This document shows, in pieces, positions 1-8,896 of a DNA stretch of 22,892 bases (position 1 is the stretch's first letter; each line of letters starts with the position of its first letter). The notes under the pieces were generated by a model. The model saw only the letters and a list, made by a program, of their open reading frames with translations, did not search any database and was not told the origin of the DNA. Position numbers and translations under genes: made by a program. The DNA lies in the NCBI GenBank assembly GCA_015499985.1, contig JAAAUF010000680.1, forward strand, positions 1-22,892, given 5' to 3'. Origin of the DNA: Haplosporangium gracile (Eukaryota; Mortierellomycota; Mortierellomycetes; Mortierellales; Mortierellaceae).

Positions 1-706
1 AGGGAAAGAGAAAGTGAGAAGAGAAGAAAAAAAAAATGTCGACGCAAGAGAAGGATATAGAAGGGGAGGAACAAGAGTCGATGCTGCCATTGCAACGTGT
101 GTAAGCTAATATTCTTTAATTGCATGGTTCTCCCTGTTCCTGAGGTTCTTTCAGTCTTTATTTGCAAGAAATCCTTCCAGCCCATCGTTTGGCATGTTTT
201 CAAAGTGGTTATTTTTTCATCCTCGCTGTTCGACTTTTATTGGCCAGTCATTTGGCATGTTTTGAAAGTGGTGATTTTGATTTTGGCATGTTTACTTCCT
301 TGCCTTGTTACACGCACGTGCCCACATTTGACTCAACTCTCAACAAATACAGTCACTTTTTCAAACAGTCGTGGGCCTTGTGTTCAATTGCTCTTTGAAG
401 AACCGTCGTTTTATTTACTGATGTTTATGTTTTGTGCTAACCTACACGTGCAATGTGCACATGCAACAATACCAACGGCAAACCACACCGACCGATACCC
501 ACAACAAAATAAACACGCAAGCGACCGAGCTAGCCAGCGGGGCAAAACAACAATAAAGTGTCATCGCCATCGGTAAATCGTTCAATTGCTCATCCACATA
601 ATCGCCTGAGAGTCCTTGTCTACCACTAGCGCCAATTTTATTTGGGTTTAATTGCGAGAATATTAATTTTTATTTTTTTAATGTGTTTGTGTTCTCGGTC
701 TTCTTT
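1..706. other. Gene-free left edge: cyp6 3' flank and probable promoter of an off-window gene
   Basis: No convincing coding sequence is visible. The right part is the 3' flank of the minus-strand cyclophilin gene: on the minus strand AATAAA occurs at 674-669 and again at 642-637, just past its stop, and these are plausible polyadenylation signals. The far left (about 1-75) is purine-rich on plus, hence pyrimidine-rich on minus. That is how the leaders of other genes here look just before their ATG, so a minus-strand gene may begin left of position 1 (inference). Two near-identical 28-bp direct repeats lie at 188-215 and 251-278. A plus-strand ATG at 36 opens only 22 codons, ending at a GTAAGC donor-like site at 101; no partner exon was found. 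The plus ORF at 97-576 is low in coding character. Confidence 0.5.
188..294. repeat. Two 28-bp direct repeats plus a partial third copy
   Basis: The copies at 188-215 and 251-278 start with TTTGGCATGTTTT, continue with AAAGTGGT and end in ATTTT. They differ at only two positions (C/G and T/G) and are spaced 63 bp start to start. A third, truncated copy (TTTTGGCATGTTTA) is at 281-294. The repeats lie in non-coding DNA between the cyclophilin gene and the left edge. Function is unknown; a duplicated promoter element or a simple local duplication are both possible. Confidence 0.75.
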
Positions 707-2263
707 TTAGCGTCGACGGTCAGAATTCCTACGGTCGTCATAGTGATGATGATCCCGCGTCGACGAGGAAGAGACCGTCTTTTTCCTAGGGCTACTCGAT
801 CGGGATCTGGACCTCCTTCGACTGCTACTACTGCTGCTGCTCTCATGAGGGCGTCGACTGAAGCCCGAGTCACGGTGACTGCTGCTCCTGCGCTGGTCAT
901 CGCGGTCGCGGGCACTGCGAGAGTCGCGACTGTCTCGATGGTGATAGTCATCACGGTTCGAACGGTCTCTATCACGCTCACGCTCACGCCCACGCTCCCG
1001 ATCCAAATCCCGATGATCGTCCCTTTGAGTGCTCCGTCCACCTCCTCCATTTCTGCTGCTGCCAGACCGCGCATTTGCCCGATCGTCTTCAAAGACCATA
1101 TCGTACCTCTTTCCACCCCCTCCACTGCCACTACCACCCTCACGATACCTCGACCTCTGCTCCAGATTCAAATCCTCCGCCACACCACCGCCCTTCTTGG
1201 CCCCAGCTTTCTTGACCATCCAGTCCTTGTGCAACTTACTCACACTCTGCGAGAAGTCCACATGAATCCTCCTATCATCAATCAGAACATTATTCATCTT
1301 GAAGTACGCCTCCGAGCACTCTCCCTCCTTCTCAAACTCAATAAACGCATAACACAACGAATCCCCCGTCTTCTTATCCCGGATCACTTCACAGCTCAGG
1401 ATCAACCCAAACCTCGAAAAGATCAACTCCAGATCTTCGGACCGCGTCGCCGGGTTGAGTTGAGCCACAAACAATACATTCTCGGGCGGCTTGATCTCTG
1501 CAAAAGGCAAGTCCCCCACCATCTCGAGTGTCAACGCTCGAGCCTGAGCCTCTTTCTGTCGTCGAATCCGTTCCTCTTCCTCGGGGGGTAACAACGACTC
1601 GATCTCTTCATCGTCTCCGATCCGGACAGTGTCGAGCATGGCTTGTGTCGGGAGAGGTGATTCGTCCGGGACGATGAGACCCTCGGGATCTGGGAAGGGG
1701 TCGTCAAGGACAATAGTATGTTTAATCCGGATATCCTTGAAGGGTCGAAATTCGGAATCCGTATACGCGGCATTGATCTTTTCCAGAACCTCCATCCCCT
1801 CAGCAACCTTTCCAAAGACTGTATATTTCCCGTCAAGGTAGTCCAGATTCTCACCCATGGTAATAAAAAACTGCGACCCAATCACTCCACCTGCTCCTGC
1901 ATCTCCTGCTCCAGTTCCCAGAACATTATTAACATCCTGTTGAGCTCCCGTACTAGCACCTGCGATAGCCATCGACACTGTACCCCTCTCACGATGCTTC
2001 AGTTTGGGATGAATCTCGGCAGGGAGGTACTTCTTGTGAAGGGTCTTGGAATCGAGTAACGAAAAGACGGATTCGCCACCCTTTCCCGTAGCGGTGGGGT
2101 CGCCTGTCTGAATCATGAAATCGCGTTGAACGTTGTGGAAGCAGCAGAAGTTGTAGTATTTGACTTTGCAGAGTTTGAGAAAGTTGAGGCAGGTGGTAGG
2201 GGCCTCTTTTGTGTAGAGGTCGATGACCACGTCGCCGACTGATGTCTCGATCAGCACGCTCAT
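707..2263 (-). CDS. cyp6: Peptidyl-prolyl cis-trans isomerase-like 4 (cyclophilin-RRM, PPIL4/Cyp6/Rct1 family)
   Basis: An intronless 518-residue protein. The cyclophilin domain covers about residues 1-187, with the catalytic-loop segment [11 protein letters not shown] (46-56) carrying the expected Arg47 and Gln52, and the core segment [17 protein letters not shown]. Tyr replaces the Trp of cyclophilin A, as in PPIL4 relatives. An RRM follows at about 262-340, with RNP2 LFVAQL (264-269) and RNP1 LCYAFIEF (303-310). The tail from about 370 is Gly-rich and then strongly Arg/Ser/Asp-rich. This order is diagnostic of PPIL4/Rct1, nuclear proteins tied to spliceosomes and to the RNA polymerase II CTD. 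Residues 101-129 form a Gly/Ala-rich insertion relative to human PPIL4. ATG 2263 is chosen because the cyclophilin fold begins at once ([18 protein letters not shown]). It is divergent from the NOSIP gene. Confidence 0.95.
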   Translation of the reverse strand: MSVLIETSVGDVVIDLYTKEAPTTCLNFLKLCKVKYYNFCCFHNVQRDFMIQTGDPTATGKGGESVFSLLDSKTLHKKYLPAEIHPKLKHRERGTVSMAIAGASTGAQQDVNNVLGTGAGDAGAGGVIGSQFFITMGENLDYLDGKYTVFGKVAEGMEVLEKINAAYTDSEFRPFKDIRIKHTIVLDDPFPDPEGLIVPDESPLPTQAMLDTVRIGDDEEIESLLPPEEEERIRRQKEAQARALTLEMVGDLPFAEIKPPENVLFVAQLNPATRSEDLELIFSRFGLILSCEVIRDKKTGDSLCYAFIEFEKEGECSEAYFKMNNVLIDDRRIHVDFSQSVSKLHKDWMVKKAGAKKGGGVAEDLNLEQRSRYREGGSGSGGGGKRYDMVFEDDRANARSGSSRNGGGGRSTQRDDHRDLDRERGRERERDRDRSNRDDYHHRDSRDSRSARDRDDQRRSSSHRDSGFSRRPHESSSSSSSRRRSRSRSSSPRKKTVSSSSTRDHHHYDDRRNSDRRR

Positions 2264-2637
2264 TGCTGAATGGTAAGGTAGTTATTTGTTTTCCTGTGCG
2301 CGTGAGCGGGTTGTCGATGAGGGGAATCCTGTAGACGTTGCTGAGGAGATGTCTTGAAGGCGTTGCGTTACGATCCGTGAGGTTGCTGGAGGGCGAGAGT
2401 GAAGGAGTCGACATGTTCGCGTCTATTTCAAGAAATAAAAGGAAAAAAAAAAGGTGTGGCTTGTGTCCAAAATGAACAGATCTCTCACTTCGCGTTTCTA
2501 CAAGAAACACTTTTCTCGACGAAACCACGCCCATCAACACCAAGGACAGCGACAAGTTGCCAGGAGCAGGACACAAACTATCAAAGAAAGGATACAATAA
2601 CCCGCCAGGAACAAGCAGACCAACAGCAAAAGCAACC
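2264..2637. promoter_or_regulatory. 374-bp divergent intergenic region between cyp6 and NOSIP
   Basis: This is the whole space between the cyclophilin ATG (minus, 2263) and the NOSIP ATG (plus, 2638), so it must hold both leaders and both core promoters, probably as a bidirectional promoter. I see no clear TATA box for either gene. The NOSIP start has a good context (CAACCATGTC). Several short upstream ATGs occur on both strands. Transcription start sites cannot be placed from sequence alone. Confidence 0.65.
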
Positions 2638-4276
2638 ATGTCGCGCCATTCAAAGAACAACACTGCCCGTGGGCACTTTACCTATGCAGAGATGCAGATG
2701 CTCGACTATGGCACCAAGAAGGTACTTTTGCAGCAACGACAAGGACTTGCATTAGCATTAAAGAGTTTTACTTCCCGCAGGAATATAACCTACAAGAATA
2801 CAGCGTCAGCGCTCCAACCCTGCAGACCCACAAAAACTAACCATCAACACAATCCAACCTAACCTACGCTACATACTCAAAATTTTAGCAACGTCTGGGA
2901 AGAGACTCGATGCGCGACTACGACGCCTGCTTCCTTTGCCTTCAAACAGCACGCGACCCAGTTTGCTGCCCCGAGGGTCATATCGCCTGCAAGGAATGTA
3001 TTTACGAGAACATCCTCGCCCAGAAGCAAGAGATCCAACGTCAGGCTAAACAGATGGAATTGCAGACTTTGCAGGAAGCTAAAGAGCAAGAAACCAAGGA
3101 GTTATTGGCGCAACAGATTATTTTGGACGAGTTTGAGAAATCTCAGATGGGTGTGTTGTCCAAGTCTGCGTCTGTCAGGATGAAGGGTGGTTCGGGATCA
3201 GCGGCAGCATCTTCACCTGGCTCGCCTGTCACTTCCGGAGACAGCAATGGCAAGAGTACGTTTTTTGCAAGGAAGATTTATTGTCGCATGCTGCAAGGTA
3301 TTGTGTCCATGATCCATTGCGAAAACCTGCTATTGACATTATGCCTTATATACCGCTTCTTTTCTTAGATGATAAGAAGAGAGCGTTTGAGCTGGATACT
3401 GAGGAGCTGGAGAGGATATCAAAGCAGGAGCGGATCGACGTTGCAAAAGCCATCGAGGACGAGGTAACAGACCCTAAAACTTGCAGCAGTCACTGCAGAA
3501 AAGAAAATGAAACCTTTCAGGTGAACACAAGGAGCCAGCCGATCTCAACTGACATGTTCAAATATTCTACGATCATCTAGGCAAAGTCCAAGAAACCCGT
3601 TCTACCAAGTTTCTGGGTGGTAAGTGAACTTCTTTCTTTCAGGACCCAGGATCATTTGAATTAAATGAAGCACGCAATGTGAATGTGTACATATGTTCAT
3701 ATCTTAACTTTCGTTTTTCTCATTCAAAAATTATAATAACAGCCATCGTTGACTCCTTCGAACAAAAAGACCGAGTACAAGGCGACAAAACTCCATACCA
3801 TGTGCACCGCCTCCGAGAACGAGCACAAACTTAGGTACTTAACATTGTCCACTGCTCGCTCCTGAATGAGGGACCATAGTACTGTGCACAGATGATCTGC
3901 AAGCAAGACAATCCATTGATACTCTTGCACATTTCCCTTTTTTCCTCATAGCTTAAAGAACCTAATCCCAGTGAAATTCGAAATGGCGTTCGAAGACCAC
4001 GACGGCGACTTGGAGACCTCTGAACCCAAAAAATCAGCCATCTGCCCCATCTGCCGCAAAGGTTTCACCAACACCACCAAGCTCTCGATCCTCAAATCCT
4101 GTGGTCATGTATTCTGTGACAGTTGTTGTGCGAAGTTTGTGAAAAAGGAAGGCAAATGTCAGACGTGCGGAGCCAAGACGAAGGAGAAGGAGATTGTGTC
4201 GATGACAGGCGAGGGGTCGGGTTTCTCGGGTGGAGGCGCGAAGGAGGCCAGGAAGTTTGATGTTGCTTTTCAATAG
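2638..4276 (+). CDS. NOSIP: NOSIP-family RING/U-box protein (nitric oxide synthase-interacting protein homologue)
   Basis: Six exons: 2638-2721, 2889-3255, 3369-3463, 3581-3619, 3743-3834 and 3952-4276 (1002 nt, 333 residues). All introns are GT-AG and 113-167 nt long. The N-terminus MSRHSKNNTARG, the YGTKKQRLGRDSMRDYDAC segment, a coiled coil at about 70-115 and the central VLPSFWVPSLTP match NOSIP. An N-terminal half-finger has C42, C45, C55, H59, C62 and C65. The C-terminus carries a complete C3HC4 set (C257, C260, C276, H278, C281, C284, C295, C298). NOSIP is a nuclear E3-type protein also found in late catalytic spliceosomes. Human NOSIP is 301 residues and its C-terminal half is U-box-like without most zinc ligands, so the intact RING here is notable. 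Exon 4 is only 39 nt. A CTAAC branch-point match precedes the first acceptor. Confidence 0.92.
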
Positions 4277-4563
4277 TGGCAATGGCTCTTTTTTTTTTTT
4301 TTTTTTTTGTTCTTGGCTATTGGGCGCCTGGTCCGCTTGAGAGAGTTAATTAATATAAAGAAAGTGCTTCCGATCCCACGAGTGTATTGTTTGTCTGTTG
4401 AAAAATGCACTTTTATAATGCTCTAAAAGTTGATCTTGCAACTTCAATGTTTCTAAAATTCTCTCTATCACGATGAACAATGGATTCATGGTTGATGGTA
4501 TGGGTGAATAGGCGGTTGTGTATGTGCGCTATAATGTCCTGTGTTGACAAAGACAAAGTTTCT
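4277..4563. terminator. Convergent 3' spacer with a T20 tract
   Basis: The 287 bp separating the stop codons of NOSIP (plus) and the glutaredoxin-like gene (minus). A run of 20 T lies at 4289-4308, 12 bases past the NOSIP stop. An AATATAAA-like element is near 4350 and may serve plus-strand polyadenylation. Both transcripts must end within this space or overlap as antisense 3' UTRs. Confidence 0.5.
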
Positions 4564-5196
4564 TTAAACGTTGCGCTCGTTGAAGACGTTGTGCTTTTTC
4601 CGAGCATAATGCATAAAGTTATCGAACCCGCCAATGAACTGGATAGGCGCGCCCGGACATCCCTCCCACACCACCGGACTCGTCCTATGATCTTCTGCTC
4701 CCGGGATCTCCTATTCACCCATGTAAATTCACCATCAGAAAAAAAAAAAAGAAAAGGCAACAAAGTTAACATCTTATGCTTCCCTAACACCTTGATCGAG
4801 CCAAAAACCAAAAAAATATTTCAATGGGCTAATTATTAGTAAGGAGAGTATATACCTTGGCGAGGTGCAAGACACGATCTTTCCACTCCTTTCGAGAATG
4901 TGCAGTGACTTCGACCTGGATATTACTCTTGCTCGACGTCGTGTCCAGCCGGTCGGCGACATTCATGGCCTGCTGGAAATACGAGCATGCCAAAAAGCCC
5001 TCCTATTTATCATCACAATTCAGTTCCAGGGACAAAAAGAAAAAAAAAATCGTCAGAAAAAATGTGTTTTTCCTGGTCACATACAAGAAGAAAACGAAGC
5101 AGTAAGGGGAATAGAGTTAAGTACGATGTAGTAGCAGATCTCCTTGGGCACAGGGGCGACAGGCTTATCTATGAAAAAGTACGACCACAGACCCAT
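4564..5196 (-). CDS. Stand-alone glutaredoxin/thioredoxin-fold-like protein resembling the N-terminal domain of MDH1B
   Basis: Three exons on minus: 5196-5125, 5002-4856 and 4710-4564, joined by two phase-0 GT-AG introns (122 and 145 nt). They encode 121 residues with stop TAA at 4566-4564. No single reading frame shows it; exon joins give an uninterrupted, sensible protein. The layout is glutaredoxin-like: a beta strand (EICYYIEGF) leading to Cys30 in ACSYFQQA, an amphipathic helix, a second strand (NIQVEVTA) and a Trp-containing helix, a cis-proline-type motif TSPVVW, then QFIGGFDNFMHYA like the GG-D end of glutaredoxins. From memory, human MDH1B opens the same way (IAGRADCPYY, then NSPIIW, then GGYNEF). 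The active site has a single Cys (CSYF rather than CPYC). A TTTCAG acceptor-like site 6 nt before the ATG could mean a leader intron. The function is unknown. Confidence 0.68.
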
Positions 5197-5561
5197 AGTT
5201 TCCTGAAAGTTGATTTCGTTGAAGTGAATGAACAAAAGAAAGGAGAAAAAGGAATGTGCAATGGCCGTTCGGAAACGAATAAAAATAGGGGACAAATCGA
5301 ACCAGAAATATGATCAGCTGACCATTGCCACCAAAAAGTGCAGGTTTTTATTTTCGCAGGATGAAAAAAATGCAAGAGAAAAAAAAAGAGAGTGCCAATT
5401 GGGGGGGATGTCTGCATTGCCTGCTACATAGTCCCTTCGTGTAGCTGCTGGACAAAAAAAGAGAAAGGTAAAACAAAAGAAGATAGAAAGAAATGAACAA
5501 TACAAGAAACAGAGAAGATAAATGCAAAAGAAAAGAAAGAAACTAGAAAAGCACGCACGTC
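5197..5561. promoter_or_regulatory. 365-bp spacer: promoter/leader of the glutaredoxin-like gene and 3' flank of the zinc-finger gene
   Basis: Both neighbours read on minus, so this interval holds the zinc-finger gene's 3' end and the next gene's promoter. The plus strand is A/G-rich (5350-5550), giving a pyrimidine-rich minus strand. No coding exon or clear signal was recognised. Confidence 0.4.
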
Positions 5562-7265
5562 CTATGAAAGGAGTTTCGCTCGGGCTTTAGCTTCTTGCAA
5601 TCGGCTCTCCTCTTGTGTTGTTGGATGGACACCATCCCGTCGGGAGGCCTTGACCGCATAGTGTCTCAATAGCGCATCCCGACGTACAAATGGTCGGTGA
5701 CAAAAGTCACACGGCCACGTCATCTCGTTGTGCTTTGATATTTGATGGCGTTTAAGGTCATGCACGCGCCCAAATCGTTCGCCAGGGCAGAGCTCACAAC
5801 GGTATCCCCCAGCATCATGAGGGATGTTCGCCTTGTTCGATGCCCGACCTCCGCGACCTCCTGCCTGTGATGTTGCTCCTGCTCCTGCTGCTGCTACTCC
5901 TGTACTCGTTGGCGCAATGGCGACCTTGGGTGTCCCCGTTGATGACGACGGTGAGCCATCGTGGCGGTGATGGTGACTAGGAGGCGACATCGACGAGGAC
6001 GCATGGATGGTAGGCGACAATGGTGGGACCGATAAGGTCGACAGAGGACCCTGGTGATCCTTGATCGCGACTGCGGCACTGGCCAGCGTCGACAACGCAG
6101 AGTCTGTCCGGATTGTCATGGTCAGATGCTCGACAGCAACTGGGCGGACACGGGGCTTACGTGGTGGATAGACCTTGGGGACCTTTCTGACAGGCTCACG
6201 CACTTTGCGGGAAGCCTTGGAAGAACGTGGGTGGCCGCCAGACGATTCGTCGTCAGAATGCCCAGTGTTGCCCCCGCTGTCACTGGCACCAGCGACAGGG
6301 TGGTCTAAAGACGAGGAAGCGCCAGCTTCGGTGTTAGGTTCGACAAGATCTGCAGGGTCAGGTTCGTCGCTGACGGAATGGCGCTTGTTATTAGGACGCG
6401 GTTCTGGGCTCAGCATGGTAGCATCTTTCTCAACGTCACGCGCGCGGTCATCGGGTGACCCAATTGGCCGGCTCTGAGAAACAGTTCCAGATTCCGTGCT
6501 TGGGCTTGCTTCTGGAAGCTCTTCGTGGTCAACAGCAGAGATAGTTGCGGTAGTGAAAGAGGGAGGTGGGGTGCTTCCTGGAGATTGCTTGATGACCGGG
6601 GACGGTTCAGATGAGACTGGTATAGAGGTATCGCGGTCTTGTTGGTTGTCCTGATTAGATCCTTCTTGCATGGAATGGTCTTGGCTCGTTTGTTCCTGTG
6701 TTGACTGGGTTGGTGGTGGGGATGACTGTTGTTCATTCTGGTGACTATTGTTGCGTTCCTGGTCACGTCCGTAGTGGTACGAAACTTGGGCCTGTTGTTG
6801 TTGCTGTTGTTGTTGCTGTTGTTCGGGTCCTTTTCGGTAACTCTGCTGCGATGGTTGTGTCCTGGCGCGGTGTTCGCTATCGTGTCTGTAGCTTTGGACG
6901 TGCTGGTAGCTGAGGTCAGGACGATCAACCTGGCGATGAGTTTCCTCCACACTTCCATGCCGATAACTGTGCTCAATTCTCACGGCGGTTTGCTGTGGCT
7001 GTTTGTTAGCGTTCTCGTGGTGTTGAGAGATGGAAGCGTCAATGGGATCGCGATCGGGTGTCTGTTCTTGTTCACGCGCGGACTCGGTTGATCTGGGTTC
7101 CTCAGGGTTGACGGGAGGGTTAGGATGAGATTCCTGCATCTCTTGATCCTCGCGTTGAGGAGGGACGGATGGAGATATTTCGCGATCAAGGTCCATCTGC
7201 TGAACAGCCTTGTCTCCCTCTGGATGCAGACTGATTGACTTGTTGGTGACGGCTGTCGTGCTCAT
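5562..7265 (-). CDS. Disordered protein with C-terminal tandem C2H2 zinc fingers (putative transcription factor)
   Basis: An intronless 567-residue protein. Residues 1-480 are low complexity and rich in Ser, Pro, Gln, Glu and Asp. They include a polyQ run (149-158) and five degenerate Ser-Tyr-aromatic/basic repeats (SYRH at 100, SYQH at 119, SYRH at 125, SYRK at 142, SYHY at 163). A basic patch (KVREPVRKVPKVYPPRKPR) may act in nuclear import or DNA contact. The end carries two fingers: C490, C493, H507, H512, then C519, C522, H535 and a distant H547. The H-x11-H spacing in the second finger is longer than the usual 3-5, though the RRDALLRH core is typical of fungal C2H2 factors. Sequence-specific DNA binding is the likely role; targets are unknown. 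ATG 7265 is the first in frame. Confidence 0.85.
   Translation of the reverse strand: MSTTAVTNKSISLHPEGDKAVQQMDLDREISPSVPPQREDQEMQESHPNPPVNPEEPRSTESAREQEQTPDRDPIDASISQHHENANKQPQQTAVRIEHSYRHGSVEETHRQVDRPDLSYQHVQSYRHDSEHRARTQPSQQSYRKGPEQQQQQQQQQQAQVSYHYGRDQERNNSHQNEQQSSPPPTQSTQEQTSQDHSMQEGSNQDNQQDRDTSIPVSSEPSPVIKQSPGSTPPPSFTTATISAVDHEELPEASPSTESGTVSQSRPIGSPDDRARDVEKDATMLSPEPRPNNKRHSVSDEPDPADLVEPNTEAGASSSLDHPVAGASDSGGNTGHSDDESSGGHPRSSKASRKVREPVRKVPKVYPPRKPRVRPVAVEHLTMTIRTDSALSTLASAAVAIKDHQGPLSTLSVPPLSPTIHASSSMSPPSHHHRHDGSPSSSTGTPKVAIAPTSTGVAAAGAGATSQAGGRGGRASNKANIPHDAGGYRCELCPGERFGRVHDLKRHQISKHNEMTWPCDFCHRPFVRRDALLRHYAVKASRRDGVHPTTQEESRLQEAKARAKLLS
6792..6821 (-). repeat. CAA/CAG tract encoding 10 glutamines
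   Basis: Thirty bases of mixed CAA and CAG codons on the minus strand encode Gln149-158 of the zinc-finger protein. The interrupted pattern (CAG every third or fourth codon) makes it less prone to slippage than a pure CAG run. Confidence 0.9.
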
Positions 7266-8896
7266 GGTAGCAATAATTCGACTGCTAGATTAATGGCAAG
7301 AAGACGAAGGTTGAAGAGGAGAGCAAGGGAGCGTTGTGAAGTGAGGTGGGAATAGATAGTGAGTGAGTTGATGCTGCTTATGTTGTTTGTGTGAAGGGAA
7401 GTGGAAAAGTGATGAAGAGAACAAAATAACCCGCGTCTGTATGTAAAAGAAAGGAAGGGGCGGGGATGGGTTTGTTATGTTTTTGGTGGCGGTGGTGGCG
7501 TCAGTTGGTCGAATGGTGGCGGCTCTTTTCAAGTGACCAGACGGAACGAACACATACTGAATAGACTCGACACTAAACACCATGTTCTTACTCTCTTATA
7601 CATACACACAGCGCTTCTCTTCTTCTTGCGTTGCCTTTCCTCACTTCAAGACAAGAGTGAAGAAAGAAAAAATAAAGTGATGAAAGGAGCGTGATTCAAG
7701 AAGAGATGATGGTCAAACACCCGCGCGTTAAGGGGGAAAGACAGGGCGCTATTGCGCGCGGTAACGAGGCGATGAAAGTTGTTATTACCTTTTTAGAGTT
7801 TCTTCTCAGTTGTCGTCTCTTTTTCTGGAAACTAGAGTGAAAGATGAGTTGGAAATGAAGGTGAAGAAGAATGAAAGGAATGAAAAAGAAAAAATGAGTG
7901 AGGGGAATGAAAAAAAAGGATCTGAACAAAGTGAGTGTAAAAAAAACAGCTGATGTTGATTTATATTTGTTCGAGGGAGTGCGGCACTAAAGACAAACGA
8001 ATTCTACTTCAGGTGCGTGTGCCTGTGTTTGTGAATGAGTTCTCTCTGTGGACATACCAGACAAGGAAGAGAGAGTGTGAAGTGTATGTCAAAGGCTTGG
8101 AGAGAGAGAGGACAAAGGAGGAGTTAGTGGGTGGGAAAGGAATGAGGCGGAAGAGAGAAGGTTGTTGACGCCACTAAAGGATGGGACAAAAAGAGAATAG
8201 TGGCGTGTGGTCAGGTCGGGTGGGAAGGGAGGTGCTGGTGATCGATAGAGTTATTTACGACAAACAGCGATATATACCAGTCGCAAGGAAGGAGAGGGAG
8301 GGGAGGATGGATGGAGAAGGAGACGAGAGAGGGCCACGAACAAACGAGAAGCAATCCCGCGGTGCAAAATATGGTGCGATGGGACAGGATGCGGACATTG
8401 ATGCGAGCACGGGATAAGAAAGAAAGATGGGGCGGGGCGTGTACGATGGATTGCGTGCGAGGAGAGGCACATGGACAGGCGAATGGGTGCGTGTGTAAAC
8501 GGGTGGGTGGGGAGATACAGAGCGATATAAAAGAACAGAAAAAAGGGTGAGGCACCAGGGGTTACGGAGTGGATTAGATCGGTTACCAGTATCGTCAATG
8601 GAAGCGGGAGAGCGAGAACCAGGTCACGGTGTAATGAACAGTATCCGGACGCAAGTGTTCAGCAAGAGGTATGTACCGAGGAGCAAAGGTGTGCAAAGCG
8701 TGGGGAATTGAAGAGTAGTTTGCAGAGCAAAGCCAAAAAAGTGAAAAAGGTCTCTAACCATTGGTAGCCTCCTCCAACCTCCAATTGGTGACGCCACCAT
8801 CCCGGCGAGATATCACGTGGTGGTCTTCGGCAGGAAAACGCGCATAAAAAATACTGGTTCCTTTTCCTTGCCTTTTATTACACCGACACGGGATAG
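7266..8896. promoter_or_regulatory. 1.6-kb gene-free interval upstream of the zinc-finger gene
   Basis: It lies between the zinc-finger start (7265, minus) and the F-box stop (8897, minus). Much of the plus strand from about 7300 to 8560 is G/A-rich, so the minus strand is pyrimidine-rich, as expected of a long leader/promoter here. Just upstream of the ATG a minus-strand TCTAGCAG acceptor-like site (about 7285) could end a leader intron. At the far end, minus AATAAA at 8879-8874 is a likely polyadenylation signal for the F-box gene. CCAATTGG (8781-8788) and CACGTG (8814-8819) occur near the F-box 3' end. No coding exon could be supported on either strand. Confidence 0.45.

Noticed and set aside
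36..104. Short ATG-initiated exon-like segment ending near a GTAAGC donor
   Set aside because: Only 22 codons, with no downstream exon that joins before the oppositely oriented cyclophilin gene.
97..576. 159-codon plus-strand ORF near the left edge
   Set aside because: It overlaps the non-coding direct repeats, has no domain character and no good start; more likely flanking DNA.
683..1591. 302-codon plus-strand ORF opposite the cyclophilin gene
   Set aside because: It is the antisense of the RS/RRM-coding half of the cyclophilin gene; biased Arg/Ser codons keep the opposite strand open. No recognisable protein features.
8598..8668. Plus-strand ATG exon-like segment followed by a GTATGT donor
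   Set aside because: It has no partner exon before the F-box 3' end and lies in a strand-biased non-coding block; probably chance.
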